The position numbers and the translations under genes were made by a program. Below the pieces are notes generated by a model. It searched no databases, had not been told where the DNA came from, and saw only the letters and a program-made list of their open reading frames with translations. From Diaminobutyricibacter sp. McL0608 (GTDB taxonomy: Bacteria; Actinomycetota; Actinomycetes; Actinomycetales; Microbacteriaceae): DNA of 64,000 nt. Of the stretch, positions 53,935 through 63,109 are shown piece after piece. The stretch covers positions 1,860,001 to 1,924,000 of the forward strand of contig NZ_CP154826.1 of the NCBI RefSeq assembly GCF_039613825.1, written 5' to 3'. Position 1 is the first letter of the stretch. Each line of letters opens with the position of its first letter.

Positions 53935-55152
53935 GGACAACGCGGGTGTCCCCGCGGAGCGCCTTGTTCGCGGGATCGCACTGAGGACGACCATGGCGAG
54001 CACAGCGGCGATCGCGAAAACGTAGAAGCCCCACGGGTATGCGATTCCGAGCCCGACCAGCGCGCCGGTGATCAGCGGACCGACGATGGCCCCCGCCCGT
54101 CCGATTCCTGCCGAGAACCCCAACGCCGTACCGCGGACCGATGACGGGTACGCACCGTTCACGAAGGCATAGACGAGCACCTGGGCCGAGAAGACGAAGA
54201 CTCCCGTGATGAAGACCGCGATGTACAGCACGGCGACGTGGTTCATCCGGATGCTCAGCACGGCAAGGAATACGGCCGCCAGCAGGAACCAGGTCGCCGC
54301 GACGCGCCTGATGCCGAGGCGATCGCCGACGACTCCGGCGAGCAGGAGCCCAGCCACCGCCCCGAGATTGAGGACCATGAGAAAGGCCAGAGAGTTGCCC
54401 AGATCGTATCCCGCCGATCTCATCAGCTCGGGAAGCCAGGTGTTCAGCCCGTAGACGAGGAGCAGCCCCATGAACGACGCGCTCCAGATCGCGACGTTGA
54501 GCGGCAGGTACTTTCTGCGCAGCAGCTCGCGGGCCGCACTCGCCGGGGCGCGGCGCTGTGCGCCGGGCCGGTCCTCGCTGAAGCTCGACGACTCGGGAAG
54601 GGCGAGCCAGAGCAGGGGCAGCACGACGAGACCGGCGATTCCGCCGATGAGGAACATCACCCGCCAGTCCGGGATGATGACGAGCGCAAGCAGTGCGGTG
54701 ACGACGGCGCCGACGTGGTAGCCGGTCATCGTGAGGGTGACGGCCCGGCCGCTTCGGCGCGGGGGTGCGAATTCGCCGACGAACGCGATCGCGGTGGGCA
54801 GGCAGGCACCCAGCCCGAGCCCTGCGACGAAACGAAGGATCCCGAAGACGAGGGTGTTCGGTGCGGCAGCGACCGCCAGCGTGCAGACCGAGAACACCAG
54901 CACGCACACGATGATCGGTCGCCGTCTGCCGTAGGCGTCGGTCATCGGCCCGATCAGGAAGGCCCCGAGGCCGACGCCGACCAGCCCGACCGTCGCGATG
55001 ATCGTGGCCGCAGCGGGATCGAAGCCGAGCTCGCCCGTGGCGAGAAGGGTCGGGATGACAGTGCCGAGGACGACCAGGTCGAATCCGTCGAGGGCGACGA
55101 CCGCCCAGCAGAGGATGGTCGGCACTAGTCGATTGGTGCGGATCGTTTCCAT
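53899..55152 (-). CDS. MFS transporter, aromatic acid:H+ symporter (AAHS) type
   Basis: The 417-residue integral membrane protein has about 12 hydrophobic helices. The first segment ALDGFDLVVLGTVIPTLL and the loop GPMTDAYGRRRP are typical of the AAHS group that imports benzoate, 4-hydroxybenzoate or protocatechuate; GDRLGIRR is the equivalent loop in the second half. The substrate cannot be fixed from sequence and no catabolic genes are nearby. ATG 55152 follows AAGGAGG. It is the only minus-strand gene among ~40 kb of plus-strand housekeeping genes, which suggests an insertion between rpe and hisE. Confidence 0.9.
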   Translation of the reverse strand: METIRTNRLVPTILCWAVVALDGFDLVVLGTVIPTLLATGELGFDPAAATIIATVGLVGVGLGAFLIGPMTDAYGRRRPIIVCVLVFSVCTLAVAAAPNTLVFGILRFVAGLGLGACLPTAIAFVGEFAPPRRSGRAVTLTMTGYHVGAVVTALLALVIIPDWRVMFLIGGIAGLVVLPLLWLALPESSSFSEDRPGAQRRAPASAARELLRRKYLPLNVAIWSASFMGLLLVYGLNTWLPELMRSAGYDLGNSLAFLMVLNLGAVAGLLLAGVVGDRLGIRRVAATWFLLAAVFLAVLSIRMNHVAVLYIAVFITGVFVFSAQVLVYAFVNGAYPSSVRGTALGFSAGIGRAGAIVGPLITGALVGLGIAYPWGFYVFAIAAVLAMVVLSAIPRTRRSAGTPALSSQMELGSLPQQ

Positions 55153-55188
55153 GGAGCCTCCTTGCTCAGTGCCCACCCCAACAATGCT

Positions 55189-55217
55189 TTTATAATCCGG
55201 GCACACACGCTTGATAA
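55189..55217 (-). promoter_or_regulatory. Promoter of the MFS gene
   Basis: On the minus strand TTATCA (55212-55217) and TATAAA (55189-55194) are separated by 17 bases in an AT-rich island unlike its surroundings. Transcription would start ~30 bases before the ATG. Confidence 0.6.
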
Positions 55218-55230
55218 CAAACACTTTGTT
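55216..55230. promoter_or_regulatory. Palindromic operator candidate upstream of the MFS gene
   Basis: AACAAA-CAC-TTTGTT is a perfect 6+6 inverted repeat with a 3-base centre that touches the MFS -35 box. Its position suits a ligand-responsive repressor (GntR, IclR or MarR type), but no regulator gene lies in the window. Confidence 0.5.
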
Positions 55231-55293
55231 TATATCACGGAGGATATGAACAGCGCATATCCGCACCCGACGATCGCGCGCAGCGGGAACCGA

Positions 55294-55299
55294 TAGCCT
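55294..55299 (+). promoter_or_regulatory. Candidate -10 (TAGCCT) of leaderless hisE promoter
   Basis: TAGCCT ends 6 bases before hisE GTG. The interval 55231-55293 contains only a 16-codon open frame (55246-55296) with a single histidine, which is not a convincing attenuator peptide. Confidence 0.45.
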
Positions 55300-55305
55300 G
55301 TACTG

Positions 55306-55569
55306 GTGAAAACCTTCGACGACCTCTTCGCCGAGCTCAGCGACAAGGCCACCGCCCGGCCGGCAGGTTCCGGAACCGTGCGCGAGCTCGATGCGGGGGT
55401 GCACGCCATCGGAAAGAAGATCGTCGAGGAAGCCGCCGAGGTCTGGATGGCCGCCGAATACGAGACGGACGACCGCACAGCCGAGGAGATCTCGCAGCTG
55501 CTGTACCACCTCCAGGTACTCATGCTGGCGAAGGGACTGACCACGGCCGACGTGTATCGACATCTGTGA
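55306..55569 (+). CDS. hisE: Phosphoribosyl-ATP pyrophosphatase
   Basis: The 87-residue all-alpha enzyme hydrolyses phosphoribosyl-ATP, step two of histidine synthesis. [14 protein letters not shown] and [14 protein letters not shown] carry the metal-binding acidic residues. It is a stand-alone HisE, separate from HisI as in other actinobacteria. It starts with GTG and heads hisE-G-F-I. Confidence 0.95.
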   Translation: MKTFDDLFAELSDKATARPAGSGTVRELDAGVHAIGKKIVEEAAEVWMAAEYETDDRTAEEISQLLYHLQVLMLAKGLTTADVYRHL

Positions 55570-55628
55570 CCGCGTGACGCACAGCGTCAGCCCACTCCTG
55601 TCGACCACTCCAGCTGAAGGCTTTGTCA

Positions 55629-56468
55629 ATGCTCAAGATCGCCGTCCCCAACAAAGGCTCCCTCTCCGAGACCGCAGCCCAGATGCTGCACGAGGCAGGC
55701 TACGTCGGCCGCCGCGACCCGAAGGAGCTGATCGTCGCCGATCCGCGCAACGACGTCGAATTCTTCTATCTGCGCCCGCGTGACATCGCGACCTATGTCG
55801 GGTCAGGCGCGCTCGATGTCGGGATCACCGGTCGCGACCTGCTCCTCGACTCCGGTTCCGCCGCCGCCGAGATCGCGGCCCTCGATTTCGCCGCGTCCAC
55901 GTTCCGGTTCGCCGGCCCGACCGGGGTCTTCACCGACCTTGAGGACCTCATCGAGAAGCGGGTCGCGACGAGCTACCCGGGACTCGTCGGCGACTTCCTG
56001 GCCGCCAACGGCGTCACCGCCGACCTGATCCGCCTCGATGGCGCCGTCGAGTCCGCGGTGCGACTCGGGGTAGCGGATGCTGTGGCCGACGTCGTGGAGA
56101 CGGGTTCCACCCTTCGCAAACAGGGCCTCGAGATCTTCGGGCCGGTCATCCTCGAATCCGAAGCGGTGCTGATCTCCTCGCCCTCGAACGCGACCGGCAT
56201 CGACACCCTGCTCCGTCGTCTTCAGGGCGTGATGGTCGCGCGCCAGTTCGTGCTGATCGACTACGACCTGCCCGCGCGACTCCTGGAGCAGGCTGTCGCC
56301 CTGACCCCCGGGATCGAGTCGCCGACCGTCTCCCCGTTGCGCGACCCCGAGTGGGTGGCGGTGCGGGCGATGGTCAAGCGCGACGGCACGAACCACATCA
56401 TGGACGACCTGTACGAGCTCGGCGCCCGGGCGATCCTGGTGACGCCCATCCACGCTGCGCGGATCTGA
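55629..56468 (+). CDS. hisG: ATP phosphoribosyltransferase
   Basis: The 279-residue first enzyme of histidine synthesis is of the long form, with a C-terminal ACT-like domain ([20 protein letters not shown]) that mediates feedback inhibition by histidine; no hisZ is needed. [13 protein letters not shown] begins the catalytic part, and the PRPP site reads [19 protein letters not shown] 55629 has GAAGG 8 bases upstream; a TTG two codons earlier is the alternative. Confidence 0.96.
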   Translation: MLKIAVPNKGSLSETAAQMLHEAGYVGRRDPKELIVADPRNDVEFFYLRPRDIATYVGSGALDVGITGRDLLLDSGSAAAEIAALDFAASTFRFAGPTGVFTDLEDLIEKRVATSYPGLVGDFLAANGVTADLIRLDGAVESAVRLGVADAVADVVETGSTLRKQGLEIFGPVILESEAVLISSPSNATGIDTLLRRLQGVMVARQFVLIDYDLPARLLEQAVALTPGIESPTVSPLRDPEWVAVRAMVKRDGTNHIMDDLYELGARAILVTPIHAARI

Positions 56469-56469
56469 C

Positions 56470-57234
56470 ATGTCGCTCTCGGTCAGGGTCATCCCGTGCC
56501 TCGACGTGGCCGACGGCCGCGTCGTCAAGGGCGTCAACTTCCAGAACCTCCGTGACGCCGGCGACCCCGTCGCGCTCGCGCGCTCGTACTACGAGCAGGG
56601 CGCCGACGAACTCACCTTCCTCGATGTGACCGCCACTGTCGACAACCGGGTGACCACCTACGACGTCGTGCGCGCGACCGCCGAACAGGTGTTCATCCCG
56701 CTCACGGTCGGTGGGGGAGTGCGCAGCACCGACGACGTGGCCCGTCTGCTCGCCAGCGGAGCGGACAAGGTCGGCGTGAACAGCGCGGCCATCGCACGGC
56801 CGGAGCTCGTCGCCGAGATCGCCGACCGGTTCGGCGCCCAGGTGCTCGTGCTGTCGCTCGATGTCAAACGGTCGCCGGCCACCGCATCCGGGTTCGTCGT
56901 GACGACCCACGGAGGCCGCACCGAGACCACGCTCGACGCGCTCGACTGGGCTGCGCGGGCGATCGAACTCGGCGCCGGGGAGCTGCTGGTCAACTCGATC
57001 GACGCCGACGGCACCAAGGCCGGCTTCGACCTGGAGCTCATCGGACTCATGCGCGGGATCAGCTCCGTGCCCGTGATCGCCTCCGGGGGAGCGGGCGCGG
57101 TCACCGACTTCGCCCCGGCCATCGCCGCAGGAGCGGATGCTGTACTCGCCGCGAGCGTCTTCCACTCCGGTGAGATGACGGTCGGGGACGTGAAGCGCGA
57201 ACTCGCGCAGGCAGGAATGGAGGTCCGCTCGTGA
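56470..57234 (+). CDS. hisF: Imidazole glycerol phosphate synthase subunit HisF
   Basis: The 254-residue TIM-barrel cyclase uses ammonia from HisH. Signatures: [18 protein letters not shown] with the first catalytic Asp, [14 protein letters not shown], and [16 protein letters not shown] with the second Asp. hisH and hisA are not in the window. It follows hisG by one base and overlaps hisI by 4. Confidence 0.97.
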   Translation: MSLSVRVIPCLDVADGRVVKGVNFQNLRDAGDPVALARSYYEQGADELTFLDVTATVDNRVTTYDVVRATAEQVFIPLTVGGGVRSTDDVARLLASGADKVGVNSAAIARPELVAEIADRFGAQVLVLSLDVKRSPATASGFVVTTHGGRTETTLDALDWAARAIELGAGELLVNSIDADGTKAGFDLELIGLMRGISSVPVIASGGAGAVTDFAPAIAAGADAVLAASVFHSGEMTVGDVKRELAQAGMEVRS

Positions 57235-57602
57235 CCGGATCCGTGGATCGTGCGATCATCGAGAGGGTCGCCTTCAACCGTGAGGGCCTGGTGCCGGCGA
57301 TCATCCAGCAGTGGGACACCGGCGAGGTGCTCATGATGGGGTGGATGGACGAGGAGGCGTTCCGGCGCACCCTCACCGAGGGCCGTGTGACCTTCTGGTC
57401 ACGGTCGCGCGGAGAATACTGGCGCAAGGGCGACACCTCCGGGAACGTGCAGTACGTCAAGGGCGCTGCCCTCGACTGCGATGGAGATACCCTGTTGGTG
57501 AAGGTGGAGCAGATCGGCGTCGCCTGCCACACCGGCACCCGCACGTGCTTCGACGCCGACCAGCTCGCGCCCGTCGTCGGCAACGCACCGACCGATTCCT
57601 GA
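57231..57602 (+). CDS. hisI: Phosphoribosyl-AMP cyclohydrolase
   Basis: The 123-residue metal enzyme opens the adenine ring of [40 protein letters not shown] and the CHTGTRTCF zinc-binding end are intact; DCDGD supplies Mg-binding aspartates. It starts with GTG overlapping hisF and is followed after 24 bases by trpE, joining the his and trp genes. Confidence 0.96.
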   Translation: MTGSVDRAIIERVAFNREGLVPAIIQQWDTGEVLMMGWMDEEAFRRTLTEGRVTFWSRSRGEYWRKGDTSGNVQYVKGAALDCDGDTLLVKVEQIGVACHTGTRTCFDADQLAPVVGNAPTDS

Positions 57603-57626
57603 CACCTCTTCGCCCCGGGAGACCGC

Positions 57627-59174
57627 ATGACCTCCGCAACCGGATCGCTGGCCGCGACAGGCTCGACCACGGCCACCGATTTCCAGGCACTCCTGTCCGC
57701 CCACCGCGTCGTTCCAGTCGTCCGCGAGCTCTTCGCCGACGGTGAGACCCCGGTCGGCATCTACCGCAAGCTCGCGGCCGGCAAGCCGGGCACGTTCCTG
57801 CTCGAGTCGGCGGAGCAGGGCGGTATCTGGTCGCGGTTCTCCTTCGTCGGCGCGTCGTCGTTCGGGGTGCTCACGCAGGACGGCGATGAGGTCTCCTGGC
57901 TCGACTACGGCGTCTCGCGCGAACGTGCACTCGGCACGACCGAGACGGTTGCGCCGCTCGTCGCTCTCGCACACCTTTACGAGCGATGGCAGACGCCGCG
58001 GATCGAGGGCCTCCCTCCGCTCACCGGAGGCCTCGTCGGTTTCATCGGGTGGGAGGCGATCCGCCAGATCGAGCGTCTGCCCGACCAGCCGGTCGCCGAT
58101 TTCAGCGTTCCCGGCCAGGCGCTCTGCTTCGCGGCGGATGTCGTCGCGATCGATCACCGGTACGGCACCGTGAAGCTCATCGCGAACGTCCTCAATGACG
58201 GCGTCGACGACGCCGACGTGATGTGGGCACAGGCACAGACGCGGCTGGATGCGATGCAGGCCGGTCTCGCGCAGCCGGCGGAGGCCTGGCTGGCAGAAGT
58301 CGACCTCTCCACGCCCGCGCACCCGGTCTCGCGCACCGAACGGGACGACTTCCTGGCCGCTGTCGTCACCGCGAAGCGGCACATCCACGACGGCGATGTG
58401 TTCCAGGTCGTCATCTCCCAGCGCTTCGAACTCGACTGCCCGGCGCATCCGATCGACGTCTACCGCGTGCTCCGCAGCCTGAACCCCAGCCCGTACATGT
58501 ACCTGCTGACGCTCGAGCGACCGGATGGGGGAGAGTACGCGATCGTCGGAAGCTCACCCGAGGCGCTCTTCAAGGTGCAGAACGGGCGCGCGTTCACGCA
58601 TCCGATCGCCGGCTCCAAGCCGCGCGGCGCCACACCGGAGGAAGACCTCGAACTGGAGACGACGCTTCTCAGCGACGACAAGGAGCGCGCCGAGCACCTG
58701 ATGCTCGTCGACCTCGCCCGCAACGACCTGCTCAAAGTCTGTGCCGCCGGCTCTGTCGAGGTCACCGAGTTCATGCGGATCGAGCGGTTCAGCCACATCA
58801 TGCACATCGTCTCGTCGGTCGAAGGCGACCTCCTGCCCGGCGCGACGGCCATCGACGTGTTCCGTGCGACGTTCCCTGCCGGAACCCTCTCCGGGGCTCC
58901 GAAGCCGCGGGCACTCGAGATCATCGACGCGCTCGAGCCGGCGCAGCGAGGTGTCTACGGGGGCGTGATCGGGTATTTCGGCTTCGCAGGAGATGCCGAC
59001 CTGGCCATCGCGATCCGCACCGCGACGATCATGGACGGGGTGGCACGCGTGCAGGCCGGCGGGGGTCTCGTCGCCGATTCCGACCCGGTGAGCGAGTTCC
59101 AGGAGTCGCAGAACAAAGCGGCGGCCCCTCTCCGCGCCGTCGCGGTCGCGAACGCAATGCGACGGGTGAAGTGA
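57627..59174 (+). CDS. trpE: Anthranilate synthase component I
   Basis: The 515-residue enzyme aminates chorismate. The N-terminal part has the tryptophan-feedback motif LLES, and the C-terminal chorismate-binding domain has DGDVFQVVISQRFE, SPEALFKVQNGRAFTHPIAGSKPRG, DLARNDLLKVC and GTLSGAPKPRALEII. The partner trpG is not in the window. The 24-base gap from hisI leaves no room for a trp leader peptide. Confidence 0.96.
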   Translation: MTSATGSLAATGSTTATDFQALLSAHRVVPVVRELFADGETPVGIYRKLAAGKPGTFLLESAEQGGIWSRFSFVGASSFGVLTQDGDEVSWLDYGVSRERALGTTETVAPLVALAHLYERWQTPRIEGLPPLTGGLVGFIGWEAIRQIERLPDQPVADFSVPGQALCFAADVVAIDHRYGTVKLIANVLNDGVDDADVMWAQAQTRLDAMQAGLAQPAEAWLAEVDLSTPAHPVSRTERDDFLAAVVTAKRHIHDGDVFQVVISQRFELDCPAHPIDVYRVLRSLNPSPYMYLLTLERPDGGEYAIVGSSPEALFKVQNGRAFTHPIAGSKPRGATPEEDLELETTLLSDDKERAEHLMLVDLARNDLLKVCAAGSVEVTEFMRIERFSHIMHIVSSVEGDLLPGATAIDVFRATFPAGTLSGAPKPRALEIIDALEPAQRGVYGGVIGYFGFAGDADLAIAIRTATIMDGVARVQAGGGLVADSDPVSEFQESQNKAAAPLRAVAVANAMRRVK

Positions 59175-59178
59175 CAGC

Positions 59179-59910
59179 ATGAGCGACGAGGCGACCACAG
59201 ACGAGAGCCGGGCGGGCAGCCGCCGGGCCAAATACACGACCATGCTGGCGATCGTCGTGGGAGCCGGACTCGCGCTGCTCGCATCGACTCAGCCGTGGAT
59301 CACCGTGCACCTGGCGTCCGCGGCGAACCACGCCGGCGATGTGGTCGTGCAGGGGTCCGCAGCGGCTCCCGCACTGACCGCGCTCTCACTCGCCGGCCTG
59401 GCCCTGGCGGCCGCGCTCGCGATCGCCGGACCCGTCGTGCGGATCGTCCTCGCCGCCCTCGGCGTCCTGATAGCCGTCTCCGTCGCCCTGTCCGCGGGGA
59501 TCGCCCTCGGAGACCCGGTACAGGCCGCCGCCGCAGCGATCACGAGCGCCTCGGGCGTCTCCGGCGGATCCTCGGTCGCCCGCCTCGCCGAAAGCGTGGA
59601 CGTGTCGGCCTGGCCCTGGATCGCGATCGCAGGTGGCGTGGTCATCGCCGTCGCGAGCATCGCCGTGATGGTCACCTCGCGGCGCTGGCCCGGTCCCTCG
59701 CGCCGCTACCAGGCCGTGCGATTCGAGGATGCCGACAGCTCGGCCGCTGAGAACCCGGCTGGGACCGACAGCGATGCGGCCCCTGAGGCAACGACCGCAG
59801 AGAATCCGTCCGCTGCATCCGATCGGTCGGGACAGGGCGTCGCGCTCGACCGTGACTCGGCCATCGACAGCTGGGATGAGCTCAGCCGCGGGGAAGACCC
59901 CACGCGCTGA
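59179..59910 (+). CDS. Trp-operon-associated membrane protein (TIGR02234 type)
   Basis: The 243-residue protein has about four membrane helices in the first 160 residues (TTMLAIVVGAGLALLASTQPWITV; LAGLALAAALAIAGPVVR; WPWIAIAGGVVIAVASIAVMV) and an acidic cytoplasmic tail. The ASTQPWITV segment after the first helix and the final W-P-G-.S-R-RY motif are characteristic of the family found between trpE and trpC in actinobacteria. Its role in tryptophan synthesis or transport is unknown. Confidence 0.85.
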   Translation: MSDEATTDESRAGSRRAKYTTMLAIVVGAGLALLASTQPWITVHLASAANHAGDVVVQGSAAAPALTALSLAGLALAAALAIAGPVVRIVLAALGVLIAVSVALSAGIALGDPVQAAAAAITSASGVSGGSSVARLAESVDVSAWPWIAIAGGVVIAVASIAVMVTSRRWPGPSRRYQAVRFEDADSSAAENPAGTDSDAAPEATTAENPSAASDRSGQGVALDRDSAIDSWDELSRGEDPTR

Positions 59911-59939
59911 CGCTGCGCACCGCGCCTTCGCGGTTTCGC

Positions 59940-59945
59940 TAGACT
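59940..59945 (+). promoter_or_regulatory. Candidate -10 (TAGACT) within the trp genes
   Basis: TAGACT lies 65 bases before the small HGxxPAAW gene, in the 100-base gap after the TIGR02234 gene. It could give an internal start for trpC-B-A. No -35 consensus is visible. Confidence 0.35.
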
Positions 59946-60010
59946 TGACCGGAACCATCCAGAACCATCGTGCGCCTGCGTGAGCGGTGCACCCGACACG
60001 CGGGAGTTTC

Positions 60011-60241
60011 ATGAGCACGGAGTCAGTGGAGCCAGGACACGGGCACTCGCCGGCAGCCTGGACGGCCGTCATCATCATGCTCATCGCGTTCGCGATCGGT
60101 ACCGTGGCGTTCTTCCTCGACCTTCCGTTCGTCGTCTGGGGAGCCGCCGGCCTCGCCGTCGTCGGTCTCATCGTCGGCTGGATCATGGCCCGCGCCGGCT
60201 ACGGCGTCAACGGCGACAAATACACCCCGAAAGAACACTGA
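60011..60241 (+). CDS. HGxxPAAW-motif small membrane protein
   Basis: The 76-residue protein has the eponymous motif HGHSPAAW near residue 13 followed by two membrane helices (TAVIIMLIAFAIGTVAFFL and VVWGAAGLAVVGLIVGWIM) and a short basic tail. This family lies before trpC in actinobacteria and has no known function. ATG 60011 is chosen so that the motif lies near the N terminus. It precedes trpC by 3 bases. Confidence 0.85.
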   Translation: MSTESVEPGHGHSPAAWTAVIIMLIAFAIGTVAFFLDLPFVVWGAAGLAVVGLIVGWIMARAGYGVNGDKYTPKEH

Positions 60242-60244
60242 GGC

Positions 60245-61015
60245 GTGCTCTCCGACCTCGTCGCCGGAGCGCTTGCCGATGCTGAACGTCGACGGGCCGA
60301 ACGGCCCCTGGAACTCGTCGAAGCCTCAGCGCACGACCGTTCTCCGGCGCTCGACGCCCTGACAGCGCTTCAGCCCGCCGATCGCGTCAAGATCATCGCG
60401 GAGGTGAAGCGTGCGAGTCCGTCGCGCGGAACACTGGCAGAGATCACGGATCCGGCCTCGCTCGCCGTCTCGTATGAGACCGGAGGCGCCAGCGCCATCA
60501 GCGTGCTGACCGAGGAGCGTCGATTCCTGGGGTCGCTCTCCGACCTCGAAGCGGTCCGTGCCAGCGTCAGCCTCCCCGTCCTCCGCAAGGACTTCATCGC
60601 CGAGCCGTACCAGGTGTTCGAGGCGCGGGCAGCGGGAGCCGACATCGTGCTCCTCATCGTCGCCGCGCTCGACCAGCCGACCCTGCAGTCGCTCTTCGAC
60701 CTGTCCACTTCGCTCGGGATGACGACGCTTGTCGAGACGCATTCCGCAGACGAGGTCAGCCGAGCGCTCGACATCGGCGCCAGTCTCGTCGGCGTCAACG
60801 CCCGCAACCTGTCGACCTTCGAGCTGGATCGCAACCTCTTCGGCACCCTCGCCGACCAGATCCCGTCCGGCGTCATCCGGGTCGCAGAGTCCGCCGTCAA
60901 GACGGCCGGCGATGTGGCCCATTATCGCGCGAGCGGCGCAGACGTCGTCCTCGTCGGCGAAGCGCTCGTCACGAGCGACCCCGTCGCAACCCTCGAAGAA
61001 TTCCTGGTGGTCTGA
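60245..61015 (+). CDS. trpC: Indole-3-glycerol phosphate synthase
   Basis: The 256-residue TIM-barrel enzyme cyclises Cd[16 protein letters not shown] carries the catalytic lysine and phosphate contacts, [16 protein letters not shown] the second lysine, and [10 protein letters not shown] and VAESAVKT the C-terminal loops. It is a stand-alone TrpC without fused TrpF. It starts with GTG and overlaps trpB by one base. Confidence 0.97.
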   Translation: MLSDLVAGALADAERRRAERPLELVEASAHDRSPALDALTALQPADRVKIIAEVKRASPSRGTLAEITDPASLAVSYETGGASAISVLTEERRFLGSLSDLEAVRASVSLPVLRKDFIAEPYQVFEARAAGADIVLLIVAALDQPTLQSLFDLSTSLGMTTLVETHSADEVSRALDIGASLVGVNARNLSTFELDRNLFGTLADQIPSGVIRVAESAVKTAGDVAHYRASGADVVLVGEALVTSDPVATLEEFLVV

Positions 61016-62226
61016 TGTCCCTCCGTGAAGAAACGGGCCCGTATTTCGGCGACTTCGGCGGACGATTCGTCCCCGAGTCACTTGTCGCCGCGCTCGACGA
61101 GCTCTCAGCAGCCTGGGAGCAGGCCAAGATCGACCCGGCGTTCACGGAGGAGCTCGACTTCCTGAACCGCACATATACGGGCCGTCCGTCGATCATCACC
61201 GAGGTGCCGCAGTTCGCAGCCCACGCCGGCGGGGCCCGCATCATCCTCAAGCGCGAAGACCTGAACCACACCGGCTCGCACAAGATCAACAACGTGCTCG
61301 GGCAGGCCATCCTGACCAAGCGCATCGGCAAGACACGCGTGATCGCGGAGACCGGGGCCGGGCAGCACGGCGTCGCGACGGCGACCGCAGCCGCGCTCTT
61401 CGGCATGGAGTGCGTGATCTACATGGGCGAGGTCGACACCGAGCGCCAGGCGCTGAACGTCGCCAGGATGCGGCTCCTCGGAGCCGAGGTCATCGCCGTC
61501 AAGACCGGCTCGCGCACTCTCAAGGACGCGATCAACGAGGCGATGCGCGACTGGGTCACCAACGTCGAGAACACCAACTACATCTTCGGGACGGTCGCAG
61601 GGCCCCACCCGTTCCCCGCCATGGTGCGCGACCTCCAGAAGATCATCGGCGAAGAGGCGCGTGAACAGGTGCTCGCCCTCACCGGACGCCTTCCGGATGC
61701 CGTAGCCGCGTGCGTCGGCGGCGGCTCGAACGCCATCGGCATCTTCCACGCTTTCCTCGACGACCCAGGAGTCGCCCTATACGGCTTCGAAGCCGGGGGA
61801 GAGGGCGCCGAGACTCCGCGGCACGCAGCCACGATCACGAAGGGCCGGCCCGGCGTTCTACACGGTGCGCGAAGCATGCTGCTGCAGGACGAAGACGGGC
61901 AGACCATCGAGTCGCACTCGATCTCCGCCGGGCTCGACTACCCGGGCGTCGGCCCGGAGCACGCGTGGCTTGCGAGCATCGGACGCGCCCAGTACCGTCC
62001 TGTGACGGATGCTGCAGCAATGGATGCGCTCCGGCTGCTCAGCCGCACCGAAGGCATCATTCCCGCGATCGAGTCATCGCACGCCCTTGCAGGAGCCCTC
62101 GAGCTCGGGCGCCAGCTGGGACCAGAGTGGATCATCCTCGTGAACCTCAGCGGCCGTGGCGACAAAGACATGGAGACCGCCGGAAAGTACTTCGGCCTGA
62201 TCGACGAGAACGCGGTGCAGTCGTGA
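61015..62226 (+). CDS. trpB: Tryptophan synthase beta chain
   Basis: The 403-residue PLP enzyme joins indole and serine. The PLP lysine is Lys90 in [43 protein letters not shown] and the GRGDKD end complete the family pattern. It forms an alpha2beta2 complex with TrpA. The stop overlaps the trpA GTG by 4 bases. Confidence 0.98.
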   Translation: MSLREETGPYFGDFGGRFVPESLVAALDELSAAWEQAKIDPAFTEELDFLNRTYTGRPSIITEVPQFAAHAGGARIILKREDLNHTGSHKINNVLGQAILTKRIGKTRVIAETGAGQHGVATATAAALFGMECVIYMGEVDTERQALNVARMRLLGAEVIAVKTGSRTLKDAINEAMRDWVTNVENTNYIFGTVAGPHPFPAMVRDLQKIIGEEAREQVLALTGRLPDAVAACVGGGSNAIGIFHAFLDDPGVALYGFEAGGEGAETPRHAATITKGRPGVLHGARSMLLQDEDGQTIESHSISAGLDYPGVGPEHAWLASIGRAQYRPVTDAAAMDALRLLSRTEGIIPAIESSHALAGALELGRQLGPEWIILVNLSGRGDKDMETAGKYFGLIDENAVQS

Positions 62227-63026
62227 ACCAGGTCGCAACGAGCAGGGTCGAAGCCACGATCGCCGAGCGCAACTCCGTGGCGAAAGGCGCACTCGTCGGC
62301 TATCTCCCGGCAGGATTCCCCAGCCTTCAGGCGAGCATCGACGCGGCGGTCGCTCTTGCTGAGAACGGCGTCGACGTCATCGAGCTCGGGCTGCCGTACT
62401 CCGATCCCGTGATGGACGGGCCGGTCATCCAACAGGCCACCCAGACGGCGCTGGCGGGCGGATTCCGCCTGCGCGACGGCTTCACGGCCGTGCGCGAGAT
62501 CACGGCACGGGTCGACGTGCCCGTCCTGCTGATGACGTACTGGAACCCCGTGCTCCAGTACGGCGTCGATCGCTTCGCCGACGACCTCGTCGCTGCGGGC
62601 GGCGCGGGACTCATCACGCCCGACCTCATTCCAGACGAGGGTTCGTCCTGGATCGAAGCGTCCGATCGGACCGGCCTCGACCGGGTGTTCCTCGCCGCGC
62701 CCTCGTCGACGGATGCTCGACTGAAGCAGGCCGTCGAGACGAGCCGCGGGTTCGTCTACGCCGTCTCCACCATGGGCATCACCGGCGCGCGTGCCGATGT
62801 CGACACGGCCGCACGAACCCTCGTGACCCGGCTCCGCGCGGCCGGCGCGACGAGCACCTGTGTCGGGCTCGGGATCTCGAGCGCGGCTCAGGTGTCAGAA
62901 GTCCTCGACTATGCGGATGGCGCGATCGTCGGTTCTGCACTGGTGAAGGCACTGGCCGAGGGCGGCGTCGAGCACGTCAGCGAGGTGGCCGCAGAGCTGG
63001 CCGCCGGGACCCGCAGAGCGAAATAG
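62223..63026 (+). CDS. trpA: Tryptophan synthase alpha chain
   Basis: The 267-residue TIM-barrel subunit releases indole from indole-glycerol phosphate. Catalytic Glu and Asp sit in [19 protein letters not shown]-type segment and [21 protein letters not shown] and [10 protein letters not shown] hold phosphate-binding loops. GTG 62223 overlaps trpB. Confidence 0.97.
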   Translation: MNQVATSRVEATIAERNSVAKGALVGYLPAGFPSLQASIDAAVALAENGVDVIELGLPYSDPVMDGPVIQQATQTALAGGFRLRDGFTAVREITARVDVPVLLMTYWNPVLQYGVDRFADDLVAAGGAGLITPDLIPDEGSSWIEASDRTGLDRVFLAAPSSTDARLKQAVETSRGFVYAVSTMGITGARADVDTAARTLVTRLRAAGATSTCVGLGISSAAQVSEVLDYADGAIVGSALVKALAEGGVEHVSEVAAELAAGTRRAK

Positions 63027-63109
63027 ACTAAGTTGACCGTGGCGCGGATGCGCTGGAACGCCGTCTTCTGCGGCGGGGACAAGTAAAAGCACGAAAGGTG
63101 AGTCATCGG

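Noticed and set aside
55246-55296. 16-codon open frame before hisE as a histidine attenuator peptide
   Set aside because: It has only one histidine, its GGAGGA is too close to the ATG, and no terminator/antiterminator pair follows.
57603-57626. trp leader peptide and attenuator before trpE
   Set aside because: Only 24 bases separate hisI and trpE; no Trp-rich short frame fits.
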